Of a stretch of DNA of 16,931 bases, positions 1-7,081 are shown in pieces. The number at the start of each line of letters is the position of its first letter. Position 1 is the stretch's first letter. The translations under genes and the position numbers were made by a program. Source of the stretch: an uncultured Lachnospiraceae bacterium (GTDB lineage: Bacteria > Bacillota > Clostridia > Lachnospirales > Lachnospiraceae); assembly GCA_902476265.1 (NCBI GenBank), contig CABSCP010000062.1:1-16931 (forward strand), given 5' to 3'. The notes beneath the pieces are model-generated. The model was not told the DNA's origin. It did not search any database and saw nothing but the letters and a program-made list of their open reading frames with translations.

Positions 1-423
1 CTGATATTTGATGACTTCCATGTGCTCCGGATTGATTTCCGGCACCACCATGGGCACATCGGGGGTCCAGCGGTGTGCGGAATTGTTGGAAACCACCGGC
101 GTTTCCGTCTTCGCATAGGCTTCTTCGATCTTCTTGATTTCCTCTTTGGTCATATCCACCGCGCTGAAAACAAAGTCCACCTCTGCCGCCACGTTTTCCA
201 CTTCGTTTACATTTTTTACCACAATATTTTTCACCGCTTCGGGCATGGGAGTATCCATTTTCCATCTGCCTCCCACCGCTTCTTCATAAGTTTTGCCTGC
301 GGAACGGGGGCTTGCCGCGATGGTCGTCACCTCAAACCAGGGATGGTTCTCCAAAAGCGCGATAAAACGCTGCCCCACCATACCGGTACCGCCAAGAATC
401 CCAACTTTTAACTTCTCACTCAT
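1..423 (-). CDS. asd: Aspartate-semialdehyde dehydrogenase, N-terminal 141 residues (gene runs off the window)
   Basis: Aspartate-semialdehyde dehydrogenase reduces aspartyl phosphate to aspartate semialdehyde with NADPH, the branch point to lysine/diaminopimelate, threonine and methionine. The visible N-terminal part starts MSEKLKVGILGGTGMVGQ, a Rossmann nucleotide-binding loop at residues 8-18, and contains SNNSAHRW (112-119) followed by a PDVPMVVPEINP stretch. These features match the archaeal/fungal-like branch of the family, which is common in Clostridia. The active-site cysteine and the catalytic domain lie outside the window. The start ATG is preceded by a GGAGAGG-like site about 10 nt away. 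The gene begins 27 nt after the argH stop on the same strand with no terminator between, so the two are probably co-transcribed. That pairing is not a classic biosynthetic operon. The family assignment is firm from sequence; the operon is inferred. Confidence 0.9.
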   Translation of the reverse strand, partial: MSEKLKVGILGGTGMVGQRFIALLENHPWFEVTTIAASPRSAGKTYEEAVGGRWKMDTPMPEAVKNIVVKNVNEVENVAAEVDFVFSAVDMTKEEIKKIEEAYAKTETPVVSNNSAHRWTPDVPMVVPEINPEHMEVIKYQ

Positions 424-450
424 TTTTTCAATCTCCTCTCCACTGCTCTT

Positions 451-1854
451 TTATTTGTTGTTGTCAAAAGCACGCCAATCTTCATCCAGGTATTTCCGGT
501 TTACCGCGATGACCTCTTTCATGGCCTTCTGTCCCGGAGCCCCCAGTGTCAGACGCTTCTCCACACAGGTTTTTAAGCTGACCGCATCATACAGATCCTC
601 CTCAAAAACCGGACTGATTGCTTTCAGTTCCGAAAGCGTGAGTTCTTCAATGCTCTTATTCTGATCAATGCAGTACAAAACCAGCTGTCCGATCAGGCTG
701 TGAGCATCCCGGAAAGGCACGCCTTTTCCCACCAAATAGTCCGCTGCGTCGGTGGCGTTGGTAAATCCCTTCATCGCTGATTTTGCCATTCCTTCTTTGT
801 TAAACTTCATGGTTTTCATCATACCGTTAAAAAGGGCGAGACAGCCTTCTACCGTATCGATGGCATCGAAGGTGAGTTCTTTATCTTCCTGCATATCCTT
901 ATTATATGCCAGCGGAATCCCTTTCATGGTAGTGAGAATGCTCATCAGCGCCCCGTAAACCCTGCCCGTTTTTCCCCGGACCAGTTCTGCAATATCCGGG
1001 TTTTTCTTCTGGGGCATGATAGAAGAACCCGTGGAATAAGCATCATCGATTTCCACGAAACGGTATTCGTTGCTGTTCCAGATGATGATCTCCTCCGAAA
1101 AACGGCTCAAGTGCATCATGATTGTGGAAAGTGCGGAAAGAAATTCGATCACATAGTCCCGGTCCGCCACGGAATCCATGCTGTTTAGGGTAGGTCCGAA
1201 AAAGCCCATCAGCGACGCCGTATCATTCCGGTCCAGCGGATAAGTCGTCCCTGCCAGCGCGCCGCTGCCCAGTGGACAGAAATTCATCCTTTTAAAAATA
1301 TCCTTCATACGGAGCCGGTCCCTTTTAAACATTTCAAAATAGGCTCCCAGATGATGGGCCAGCGTGATGGGCTGGGCTTTCTGCAAATGGGTGAATCCCG
1401 GCATATAAGTGTCCAAATGAGCCTGCATCAATCCATGGAGGGTTTCCAGAAGTTCTTTTAAAAGTTCATCCACATGCAATACCTCCAGGCGGATGTACAG
1501 CCTCATGTCCAGCGCCACCTGGTCATTGCGGCTCCTTCCGGTATGCAGCTTCTTTCCCGCATCCCCGATTCTTTCGATCAGATTGGCTTCCACAAAACTG
1601 TGGATATCCTCATATTCTTCCGTGATCTTTAAGCTGCCGTTTTCCACATCCTCCCGGATACCGGTAAGCCCCCTTATGATCTGATCTTTTTCTTCTATTG
1701 TTAAAATGCCCTGCTTTGAAAGCATGATCACATGCGCAATACTACCTTCAATATCCTGCTGTAAAAAACGCTGGTCAAAGGAAATCGAAGCGTTAAACTG
1801 ATATACCAGCTTGTCCGTTTCTTTGGTGAAACGTCCTCCCCAGAGCTGTGCCAT
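451..1854 (-). CDS. argH: Argininosuccinate lyase
   Basis: Argininosuccinate lyase splits argininosuccinate into arginine and fumarate, the last step of arginine synthesis; it is a cytoplasmic homotetramer. The 467-residue product has the usual family length. Visible motifs are MAQLWGGRF at the N terminus, HTGRSRND (104-111), the THLQKAQP region (155-162) with the catalytic histidine at 156, and the fumarase/lyase signature GSSIMPQKKNP at 276-286 carrying the active-site serine at 278. The reading frame stays open to a TTG at 1881, but the ATG at 1854 is chosen because AGGAGG lies 7 nt upstream and the family begins at MAQLWGGRF. It is transcribed away from the ABC importer genes and is followed by asd after 27 nt. 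Confidence 0.96.
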   Translation of the reverse strand: MAQLWGGRFTKETDKLVYQFNASISFDQRFLQQDIEGSIAHVIMLSKQGILTIEEKDQIIRGLTGIREDVENGSLKITEEYEDIHSFVEANLIERIGDAGKKLHTGRSRNDQVALDMRLYIRLEVLHVDELLKELLETLHGLMQAHLDTYMPGFTHLQKAQPITLAHHLGAYFEMFKRDRLRMKDIFKRMNFCPLGSGALAGTTYPLDRNDTASLMGFFGPTLNSMDSVADRDYVIEFLSALSTIMMHLSRFSEEIIIWNSNEYRFVEIDDAYSTGSSIMPQKKNPDIAELVRGKTGRVYGALMSILTTMKGIPLAYNKDMQEDKELTFDAIDTVEGCLALFNGMMKTMKFNKEGMAKSAMKGFTNATDAADYLVGKGVPFRDAHSLIGQLVLYCIDQNKSIEELTLSELKAISPVFEEDLYDAVSLKTCVEKRLTLGAPGQKAMKEVIAVNRKYLDEDWRAFDNNK

Positions 1855-1891
1855 GGCGGTTCCTCCTGCTCTTCTTTTCAATTTATGTTAG

Positions 1892-1920
1892 ATACTATCA
1901 TAAATCTCGCTTTATTGCAA
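1892..1920 (-). promoter_or_regulatory. argH promoter with overlapping palindrome
   Basis: Reading the minus strand, TTGCAA (1915-1920) and TAGTAT (1892-1897) are separated by exactly 17 nt, with a TG just before the -10 element (extended -10). The -35 hexamer is the core of a perfect 14-bp palindrome TTTATTGCAATAAA at 1911-1924, so a dimeric regulator could bind over the -35. The site does not closely match the ArgR box as I know it, so the regulator is unknown. Confidence 0.55.
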
Positions 1921-1981
1921 TAAAGCATCACATATTTTGTCAGATTTGAAGGAAAATGGGCACAAATTAAGGAAGGAATCA

Positions 1982-2100
1982 TAATATATGACTATAACAG
2001 AGCCCGCTTTCCAAACACACGCTGCGGTTTATGTGTGTCCCCGACGGACTGCCGGATAAATGCCGGCTCTGTATCTGATGGAATTGGAGGGAACTTCCCT
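1982..2100 (+). promoter_or_regulatory. Structured 5' leader of the ABC importer (riboswitch-like, class unknown)
   Basis: A possible -10 TAATAT at 1982-1987 has only a poor -35. It would start transcription near 1994, just before an 8-bp stem closing the leader: ACAGAGCC (1997-2004) with GGCTCTGT (2065-2072). Inside is a hairpin ACACAC (2015-2020) with GTGTGT (2033-2038). A competing hairpin GCCGG (2051-2055) with CCGGC (2063-2067) shares bases 2065-2067 with the closing stem, so the two cannot form together. Finally AGGGA/TCCCT (2088-2092, 2096-2100) can hide the ribosome binding site of the downstream ATG. The pairings are seen in the sequence; function as a riboswitch is inferred. I could not match it to a known class. 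Confidence 0.4.
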
Positions 2101-2868
2101 ATGGAACCGGATATTTTAAAAATTGACAACCTTTCCTTCTCCTACCACAACTTAAACGGGGAAACCAAAGCGCTCGATCATGTTTCTTTCACCGTGAAAC
2201 GGGGAGAATTTTTAGCGATAGTAGGACCCAGCGGCTGTGGTAAATCCACCATTCTTTCCCTGATCGCAGGATTGATGGAGGCAGAGGAAGGCGGTATTAC
2301 TTTTTACGGAGAAAACGGAGTAAAACCCGGAATCGGCTATATGCTGCAGCACGATCATCTGTTTGAATGGCGCAATATCTGGCAGAATGTGACGCTGGGA
2401 CTGGAAATCCGGCATCAGCTGACGCCGGAAAACAAAGAAAAAGTCCGAAAAATGATCGATGACTACGGTCTTTCCGGTTTTGCACAAAAAAAGCCATCCG
2501 AGCTTTCCGGCGGCATGAAACAGCGGGCGGCGCTGATCCGCACCATGGCCCTGGAACCGGAAATCCTGCTGCTGGATGAGCCTTTCAGCGCCCTGGACTA
2601 TCAGACCCGCCTCACGGTATCCGCGGATATCGCGCACATCATACGGGCCGCCAAAAAGACCGCCGTCCTGATCACCCATGATCTTTCGGAAGCGGTAAGT
2701 CTGGCCGACCGGGTGCTGGTATTGTCCCAGCGTCCCACCCATGTGAAAGCCGAGTTTTCCATTCATCTGACTCTGCCTGACGATTCTTTGCTGGCAGCCA
2801 GAAAAGCGCCTGAATATACGGAATATTTCAATGAAATCTGGGAGGAATTATCCGATGAAAACAGTTGA
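2101..2868 (+). CDS. ABC importer ATPase, nitrate/sulfonate/taurine (SsuB/TauB) type
   Basis: This is the ATP-hydrolysing subunit of an import-type ABC transporter, acting at the inner face of the membrane with the permease encoded next. In the 255-residue product the Walker A is GPSGCGKST (42-50), the Q-loop glutamine is Q83, the signature is LSGGMKQR (135-142), Walker B is ILLLDEP (155-161), the D-loop is SALD (163-166) and the switch histidine is H193. The sequence after Q83 (HDHLFEWRNIWQNV) is typical of the NitT/TauT family, whose substrates include sulfonates, nitrate, and thiamine precursors; the substrate here cannot be told. The frame extends to a GTG at 2035, but ATG 2101 has GGAGG 10 nt upstream and matches family length. 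The permease gene overlaps its 3' end by 14 nt. Confidence 0.9.
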   Translation: MEPDILKIDNLSFSYHNLNGETKALDHVSFTVKRGEFLAIVGPSGCGKSTILSLIAGLMEAEEGGITFYGENGVKPGIGYMLQHDHLFEWRNIWQNVTLGLEIRHQLTPENKEKVRKMIDDYGLSGFAQKKPSELSGGMKQRAALIRTMALEPEILLLDEPFSALDYQTRLTVSADIAHIIRAAKKTAVLITHDLSEAVSLADRVLVLSQRPTHVKAEFSIHLTLPDDSLLAARKAPEYTEYFNEIWEELSDENS

Positions 2869-3661
2869 AGAAACCTCTCCTGCCCAGCAGGAGTATATCA
2901 GAGAACATCACCGGCACCACCGCTTCATCCGCCATGCCCGCCTGGCGGTTTTAGTGATTTTCCTGGCTGTCTGGGAAATCTGTGCGGACACAAAAGTCAT
3001 AGACAGCTTTTTCTTCTCCAGCCCTTCCCGGGTGGTAGAATGTTTTATTTCCATGGTGAGAGACAAATCCCTTTTCACCCATATCGGCGTCACGCTGTTA
3101 GAGACGGTAGCCAGCTTCCTTCTGGTCATTTTTATCAGTCTGGCCGCTGCCACGCTTCTGTGGTATTCCAAAAAGCTGTCCGAAATCCTGGAACCTTACC
3201 TGGTGGTATTAAACAGCCTGCCAAAATCCGCTCTGGCACCTCTTTTGATCGTCTGGCTGGGCACAGGCATCAATACTATCATCGTAGCCGGCATTTCCGT
3301 CGCCGTATTTGGCGCAATCATTAACCTCTATACGGGGTTTTTGCAGGTTGATCCGGAAAAACTCAAATTGATTTATACTCTGGGCGGCACCCGGAAGGAT
3401 ACCTTTTTAAAGGTGGTGCTGCCCGCCTCCGTTCCTACCATATTAAGCAATATGAAGGTGAATATCGGCCTTGCTCTGGTAGGCGTTATCATCGGCGAAT
3501 TTCTGGCTGCCAGAAGAGGTCTGGGCTATCTGATCATCTACGGAAGCCAGGTATTCCAGCTCAACATGCTGATCACCTCCATCCTGATCCTGTGCGCCAT
3601 CGCCATGGGACTGTACCAGATCATCCAGGGGCTGGAACACTATTACAGGAAAAAAATCTGA
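2855..3661 (+). CDS. ABC importer permease, nitrate/sulfonate/taurine (SsuC/TauC) type
   Basis: This is the membrane channel subunit partnering the preceding ATPase. The 268-residue product has an N-terminal cytoplasmic segment with a His/Arg run (HHRHHR, 18-23), a first membrane helix at about 28-43, and the BPD-type transmembrane domain from about 75 to 262. The coupling-helix (EAA-like) loop is at about 176-197: LGGTRKDTFLKVVLPASVPT. The start ATG at 2855 is chosen over an in-frame ATG at 2831 because AGGA lies upstream at a suitable distance within the end of the ATPase gene; the overlap suggests translational coupling. No substrate-binding protein gene is adjacent on either side, which is unusual for this family. 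A terminator follows directly. Confidence 0.9.
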   Translation: MKTVEETSPAQQEYIREHHRHHRFIRHARLAVLVIFLAVWEICADTKVIDSFFFSSPSRVVECFISMVRDKSLFTHIGVTLLETVASFLLVIFISLAAATLLWYSKKLSEILEPYLVVLNSLPKSALAPLLIVWLGTGINTIIVAGISVAVFGAIINLYTGFLQVDPEKLKLIYTLGGTRKDTFLKVVLPASVPTILSNMKVNIGLALVGVIIGEFLAARRGLGYLIIYGSQVFQLNMLITSILILCAIAMGLYQIIQGLEHYYRKKI

Positions 3662-3669
3662 ACCAAAAG

Positions 3670-3712
3670 CAACGGCCCTGGGCGCCTCTTTATGCCCGGG
3701 CCGTTGTTTATT
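3670..3712 (+). terminator. Rho-independent terminator of the ABC importer operon
   Basis: A 13-bp GC-rich stem (3670-3683 with 3694-3706, one bulged T at 3679) encloses a 10-nt loop and is followed by TTTATT. The convergent CNNM gene ends at 3745, and on the minus strand the same stem is followed by GCTTTTGG, so it may serve both transcripts. Confidence 0.85.
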
Positions 3713-3744
3713 CAAGGCTGTATAACATGCACTTTCCATGCGCT

Positions 3745-4986
3745 TTACTGCTTCATTTCCAGCATAAGTTTTACCTGGTCGATCCGTTTTTCCGTCATTT
3801 TCAGGACGGTTACAGTCATGTTTTCACAGGTAAAGCTGTCCCCCTCTACAGGCACCCGGCCGAGTCTTTCCATCACCCAGCCGCCTACCGTGAGCACTTC
3901 CGTATCCAGAGGCTTTCCCACAAGTTCAAAAAGCTTGCGCATTCCCGTTCTTCCGCTGATTCGGTATTCGCCTTCTGAAACAGGTTCGATTTCCTGCACG
4001 ATTTCATCGTGTTCATCCCAGATTTCGCCCACCAGTTCTTCCAGAATGTCCTCCAGGGTCACAATCCCCACGGTTCCTCCAAATTCATCCATCACTACCG
4101 CAATATGCAGCTTTTTTTTCTGGAGTTCCTGCATGAGATCATCAATCTTTTTATTTTTGGTGATAAAAAGAGCAGGTCTGACTACCTCTGTGAGGCCGGC
4201 TTCTTTGCCGTATATTCTGTTATAAAAATCCTTGTGATATAAAATCCCCACAATGTGATCCAGATTTCCTTCATAGACAGGCAGCCTGGAATACCCGGTT
4301 TTCGCGAACCGCTCTACTGCCTCTTTTTGGGTGCTGTCGACAGAAATCCCCACCAGATCAATTCTTGGCGTCAAAATGTCGGCCGCTTCCAGTTCGTGGA
4401 AACTGATGGCGCTGCGTATCAGACTGCCCTCTCCCTCGTCAATGCTGCCCTCCTGTCTGGCTTCCTCCACAATGGTCAGCAGTTCCTCCTGGGTGATCCC
4501 CTGACTGTCGGAAGCTTTAAAGATATGGGAAAGCAGCTTTTTCCACTGTTTGAACAGGAAATTCAGCGGCGTCAGCAGGACAATCAGTGCGTTTAAAAAC
4601 GGCGCGGAAAACATGGCGAATTTTTCGGGTGATTCCTTTGCAATGCTCTTTGGAGATACTTCCCCAAAAATCAAAACAACCACCGTTGTCACCAGCGTAG
4701 AGACACTGGAACCCGCTTCCTCTCCCAAAATCCCCACAAACAGCACCGTTGCCAGGGATGCGCATCCGATATTGACGATATTGTTGCCGATCAAAATGGT
4801 AGAAAGAAGACCGTCATAGTTCTCCGAAAGCCGCAGCACCAAAGCTGCTTTCTTATTTCCCTTTTCTGCCATATTCCTGATCCTGATCCGGTTCAGGGAC
4901 GAAAATGCCGTTTCCGTGGCTGAAAAATAGGCTGATAAAATGATACAGAATAAAATAATGATCAGACTGAATGAATGACTTTCCAT
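3745..4986 (-). CDS. CNNM/CorC (HlyC)-type membrane protein with DUF21 and CBS domains
   Basis: This family comprises membrane proteins linked to magnesium export (bacterial CorC/MpfA, CNNM-like); older annotations call them hemolysins. The 413-residue product has the expected order: a DUF21 transmembrane domain at about 1-150 with the conserved SATETAFSS (22-30) and GEVSPKS (108-114), a cytosolic CBS pair at about 205-325 containing MDEFGGTVGIVTLEDILEEL (299-318), and a C-terminal CorC_HlyC domain from about 335. The only good start is ATG 4986; the purine-rich GGAAGG lies about 14 nt upstream, longer than ideal. A leader with its own promoter and terminator precedes it (5052-5225), so expression may depend on read-through. 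The family is clear; magnesium as the substrate is inferred from family members. Confidence 0.9.
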   Translation of the reverse strand: MESHSFSLIIILFCIILSAYFSATETAFSSLNRIRIRNMAEKGNKKAALVLRLSENYDGLLSTILIGNNIVNIGCASLATVLFVGILGEEAGSSVSTLVTTVVVLIFGEVSPKSIAKESPEKFAMFSAPFLNALIVLLTPLNFLFKQWKKLLSHIFKASDSQGITQEELLTIVEEARQEGSIDEGEGSLIRSAISFHELEAADILTPRIDLVGISVDSTQKEAVERFAKTGYSRLPVYEGNLDHIVGILYHKDFYNRIYGKEAGLTEVVRPALFITKNKKIDDLMQELQKKKLHIAVVMDEFGGTVGIVTLEDILEELVGEIWDEHDEIVQEIEPVSEGEYRISGRTGMRKLFELVGKPLDTEVLTVGGWVMERLGRVPVEGDSFTCENMTVTVLKMTEKRIDQVKLMLEMKQ

Positions 4987-5051
4987 AATTATTTAATAAT
5001 CCTTCCTTTTTCTATTTTAACAGAAACAGAGAAAACGATTTCCGTTACGCG

Positions 5052-5086
5052 AAAAAGACATGACTGTCCTCTCGCTCAGCCATGCC
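5052..5086 (-). terminator. Terminator in the leader of the CNNM gene
   Basis: Reading the minus strand, GGCATGGCTG (5086-5077) pairs with CAGTCATGTC (5066-5057) through 10 bp including two G-T wobbles, with a 10-nt loop, and is followed directly by TTTTT (5056-5052). The stop codon of the 27-codon ORF (5078-5076) sits at the top of the left arm. A 7-bp alternative pairing, CTGTCCT (5134-5128) with AGGACAG (5070-5064), uses part of the right arm and would compete with it. Confidence 0.7.
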
Positions 5087-5159
5087 TCACACAGTATGGA
5101 ATCCCATCTGCTTTATTATATTTTGTCAGGACAGCGTCGCACTCTCCGTCGTCCGGCAT
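5076..5159 (-). CDS. Possible 27-residue leader peptide or small protein
   Basis: This is a 28-codon frame with product MPDDGECDAVLTKYNKADGI then PYCVRHG. It has its own promoter (5197-5225), AGGAGG at 5171-5176 (11 nt before the ATG, slightly long), and a terminator whose stem overlaps its stop codon. The peptide has two cysteines (7 and 23), an acidic proline-containing start, no membrane helix and no signal peptide. I do not recognise a family. Two readings fit: a leader peptide whose translation controls terminator formation ahead of the CNNM gene, or a stand-alone small protein or RNA gene of about 140 nt. The arrangement is seen; translation is not demonstrated. Confidence 0.45.
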   Translation of the reverse strand: MPDDGECDAVLTKYNKADGIPYCVRHG

Positions 5160-5196
5160 ATTTCTCTTTTCCTCCTGTTTCTTTCGTGATAGAAAA

Positions 5197-5225
5197 ATCA
5201 TAGCAGAAAAAGGAAAAAATCGCAA
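5197..5225 (-). promoter_or_regulatory. Promoter for the small ORF/leader and CNNM gene
   Basis: On the minus strand TTGCGA (5220-5225) and TATGAT (5197-5202) are separated by exactly 17 nt, and TGC directly precedes the -10 (extended -10). It lies just after the stop of the GGDEF gene, so the leader and the CNNM gene do not depend on the signalling operon upstream. The predicted start is near 5190, giving a leader of about 140 nt to the terminator. Confidence 0.65.
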
Positions 5226-5252
5226 TTTCATCCGCCTTTTCTTAACGAAATC

Positions 5253-6488
5253 TTATCGTGGATACCTGCTTTGGTTTAACCGTTTGCATTCGTACATGGC
5301 ATCATCCGCCTGGTGGATAATTTCCTCCAGATTCCGTTCTCCCTCGACCCCGTCAATCTCTACCACTCCATAGCTGAAGCTGACAGGGTATTCCTTTTGA
5401 TTGGAAAGGACAAAATTGTGCAGCGCATAAGCCAGTTTCTCTTCTGCCAACTGCCTGCATTTCCCGTTTAGAATGACACAGAACTCATCGCCGCCCAATC
5501 TGCAAAAAACATCCGTACTGCGGAAATGTTTCTGGATCACGGCAACAAAGTCTCTGATATAGCAATCCCCTTCGTTATGTCCGTAATGATCATTGACAAA
5601 TTTAAGGCCGTCCATATCCATATAACAGACCGTCACATCCTGACCTTCTCCCAGCTGTTTCTCCATATATTCCTTAAAAAAGCGGAGATTGCGGATTCCC
5701 GTGCCCGGATCATGATATGCCAGATCGGTCAGCTTCTGCCGGTTCTGTTCTTCATCCGTTGCATCCGATACGATGTGGGCAAACGCCTTCCGCCCTCTCC
5801 ATTCCACGCCAAATGTGGTACAACGGTAAAACACGTTTCCGTCATTCCATTCCCAGGTTTTATACTGCTCATTTTCTTTCCACTGAAGAACCTCTTTATG
5901 GATCGGCAGCCTGTATTGGCAAGTCCCGCAGATTTCCTGATCCACCTTTTCTTCATAACCGCTTTTATTGCAATATAAAATATCCTGATTATTCGCGTCA
6001 ATAACCAAGATCCACTCTTTCCTTCTGCAGGTCAGCTCTACTAAAAGTTCCATGTACCCTTCGATCGCTTCCGCCCGTTTCCGGTTCGTCTCCGCTTCCT
6101 CCCGCAGTCTGTTTTCTCTCTCTTTCAACTGGGCAGTCATGGTATTAAAAGACTCCGAAAAATCGCCCAGATAAGAAACATACTGGGAATAATCCCCCTC
6201 TGCCACCTGCTTGGCCTGCCAGGTGAGATGGTTTAAATTGGCATGGATATTTTTTAAATTCATACAAAGGAAATTATCCCTGGAAGGAACCGGACCGGAC
6301 AGATTGCCTCTGGCCAGATCAGCCGTATATTGAAGCATCTCCTCCACCGCCTTTTGCAGATATTGCAGCCCCATGCCCAGTTTTCGGTACGGTTCATCCA
6401 GCATTTCCAAGTCCAAAGTCTGAATTTTGGAATCGTACAGGATACTTCTCAAATATTCAAAAAGAAGTTCACAATTATCGTTCTCCAT
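5253..6488 (-). CDS. Diguanylate cyclase (GGDEF) with HAMP-like and PAS-like sensory regions
   Basis: A GGDEF enzyme joins two GTP molecules into the second messenger cyclic di-GMP. In the 411-residue product the active-site loop is intact, GGDEF at 332-336, with metal-binding DMDGLKFVND (291-300), and the inhibitory I-site RSTD at 323-326 lies the standard five residues before it, so product inhibition is expected. The N-terminal part has a HAMP-like helical pattern (about 50-130: LARGNLSGPV and AEGDYSQYV) but no obvious membrane helix, then a coiled-coil linker and a PAS-like domain (about 155-245) that contains CGTC at 187-190, a possible redox or metal site. The start ATG has GAGG upstream and lies 9 nt after the stop of the V4R gene, so the pair is one operon. 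The signal sensed is unknown. Confidence 0.92.
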   Translation of the reverse strand: MENDNCELLFEYLRSILYDSKIQTLDLEMLDEPYRKLGMGLQYLQKAVEEMLQYTADLARGNLSGPVPSRDNFLCMNLKNIHANLNHLTWQAKQVAEGDYSQYVSYLGDFSESFNTMTAQLKERENRLREEAETNRKRAEAIEGYMELLVELTCRRKEWILVIDANNQDILYCNKSGYEEKVDQEICGTCQYRLPIHKEVLQWKENEQYKTWEWNDGNVFYRCTTFGVEWRGRKAFAHIVSDATDEEQNRQKLTDLAYHDPGTGIRNLRFFKEYMEKQLGEGQDVTVCYMDMDGLKFVNDHYGHNEGDCYIRDFVAVIQKHFRSTDVFCRLGGDEFCVILNGKCRQLAEEKLAYALHNFVLSNQKEYPVSFSYGVVEIDGVEGERNLEEIIHQADDAMYECKRLNQSRYPR

Positions 6489-6497
6489 GCAGCATCC

Positions 6498-7037
6498 TCA
6501 CTGTTCCCTGACCTCGGCGCAAAAGCGGCATACCCTGTCTCCTGTAGCCCAGCAGTCTACTTCCACCGCGGAATACTTTTTCCCGGTATAGACGGACAAA
6601 AGTCCGGCCAGGAATCCTTCATCATAGTTACAGACAGTCTCGCCCAGCAGCGGCAGCCCGGAACAGTCCGCGTCTTCCGCTACCGTCAGCACGATCCTGC
6701 CTGTCTCTTCCTCCAGTTTCTCCACCCGCAGAATTCCAATTTTAAGTTTCTCCAGCTGAGACTGTACGGAAGCGATAAAGGCAGGAAACGGCAGGGTAAG
6801 ATCCAGTCTGTTCTCCGCAAAAAATTGACCGGCACGGTATCCCGCCCTCCGAAAGATCTCCACCTGCCGCTCTTTTCCAAACTCCTCCAGCAGCTGTTCT
6901 CTCAGGGAATATTCCAGCAGCCGGTATACCGCTACCGGAATTTCTTCCCCAAGATTCCCACGGCCCCCCGATTCAAAATTCATATAATCGGAAAGCTGCA
7001 GCTTTTTCATATCCTTCAAAAATATATTCTTTTCCAT
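6498..7037 (-). CDS. V4R (4-vinyl reductase) domain protein
   Basis: V4R domains are small-molecule or metal sensor modules found in hydrocarbon-responsive regulators and in tetrapyrrole metabolism proteins. The 179-residue product has the family's C-terminal pattern: DCSG (124-127), C136 followed by YDEGFLAGLL, and VEVDCWATGDRVCRFCAEV (158-176), with five cysteines at 125, 136, 162, 170 and 173 that could bind a metal. The N-terminal half is helical and has no recognised domain. ATG 7037 is chosen over an in-frame TTG at 7055 because AGGAG lies 6 nt upstream. It is the first gene of an operon with the GGDEF cyclase, so it probably supplies the signal input to that enzyme; the ligand is unknown. 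Confidence 0.82.
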   Translation of the reverse strand: MEKNIFLKDMKKLQLSDYMNFESGGRGNLGEEIPVAVYRLLEYSLREQLLEEFGKERQVEIFRRAGYRAGQFFAENRLDLTLPFPAFIASVQSQLEKLKIGILRVEKLEEETGRIVLTVAEDADCSGLPLLGETVCNYDEGFLAGLLSVYTGKKYSAVEVDCWATGDRVCRFCAEVREQ

Positions 7038-7081
7038 AGCAACTCCTGTTGACAAATATACTCTGATCTGTCACTTTCTTT

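Noticed and set aside
1994..2100. TPP or guanidine-I riboswitch
   Set aside because: A GGATAAATGCC-like hairpin resembles part of both, but the TPP CTGAGA core and the conserved guanidine-I 5' segments are absent.
2035..2100. Longer importer ATPase starting at GTG 2035
   Set aside because: The extra 22 codons lie in the paired leader, have no ribosome binding site, and do not resemble the family N terminus.
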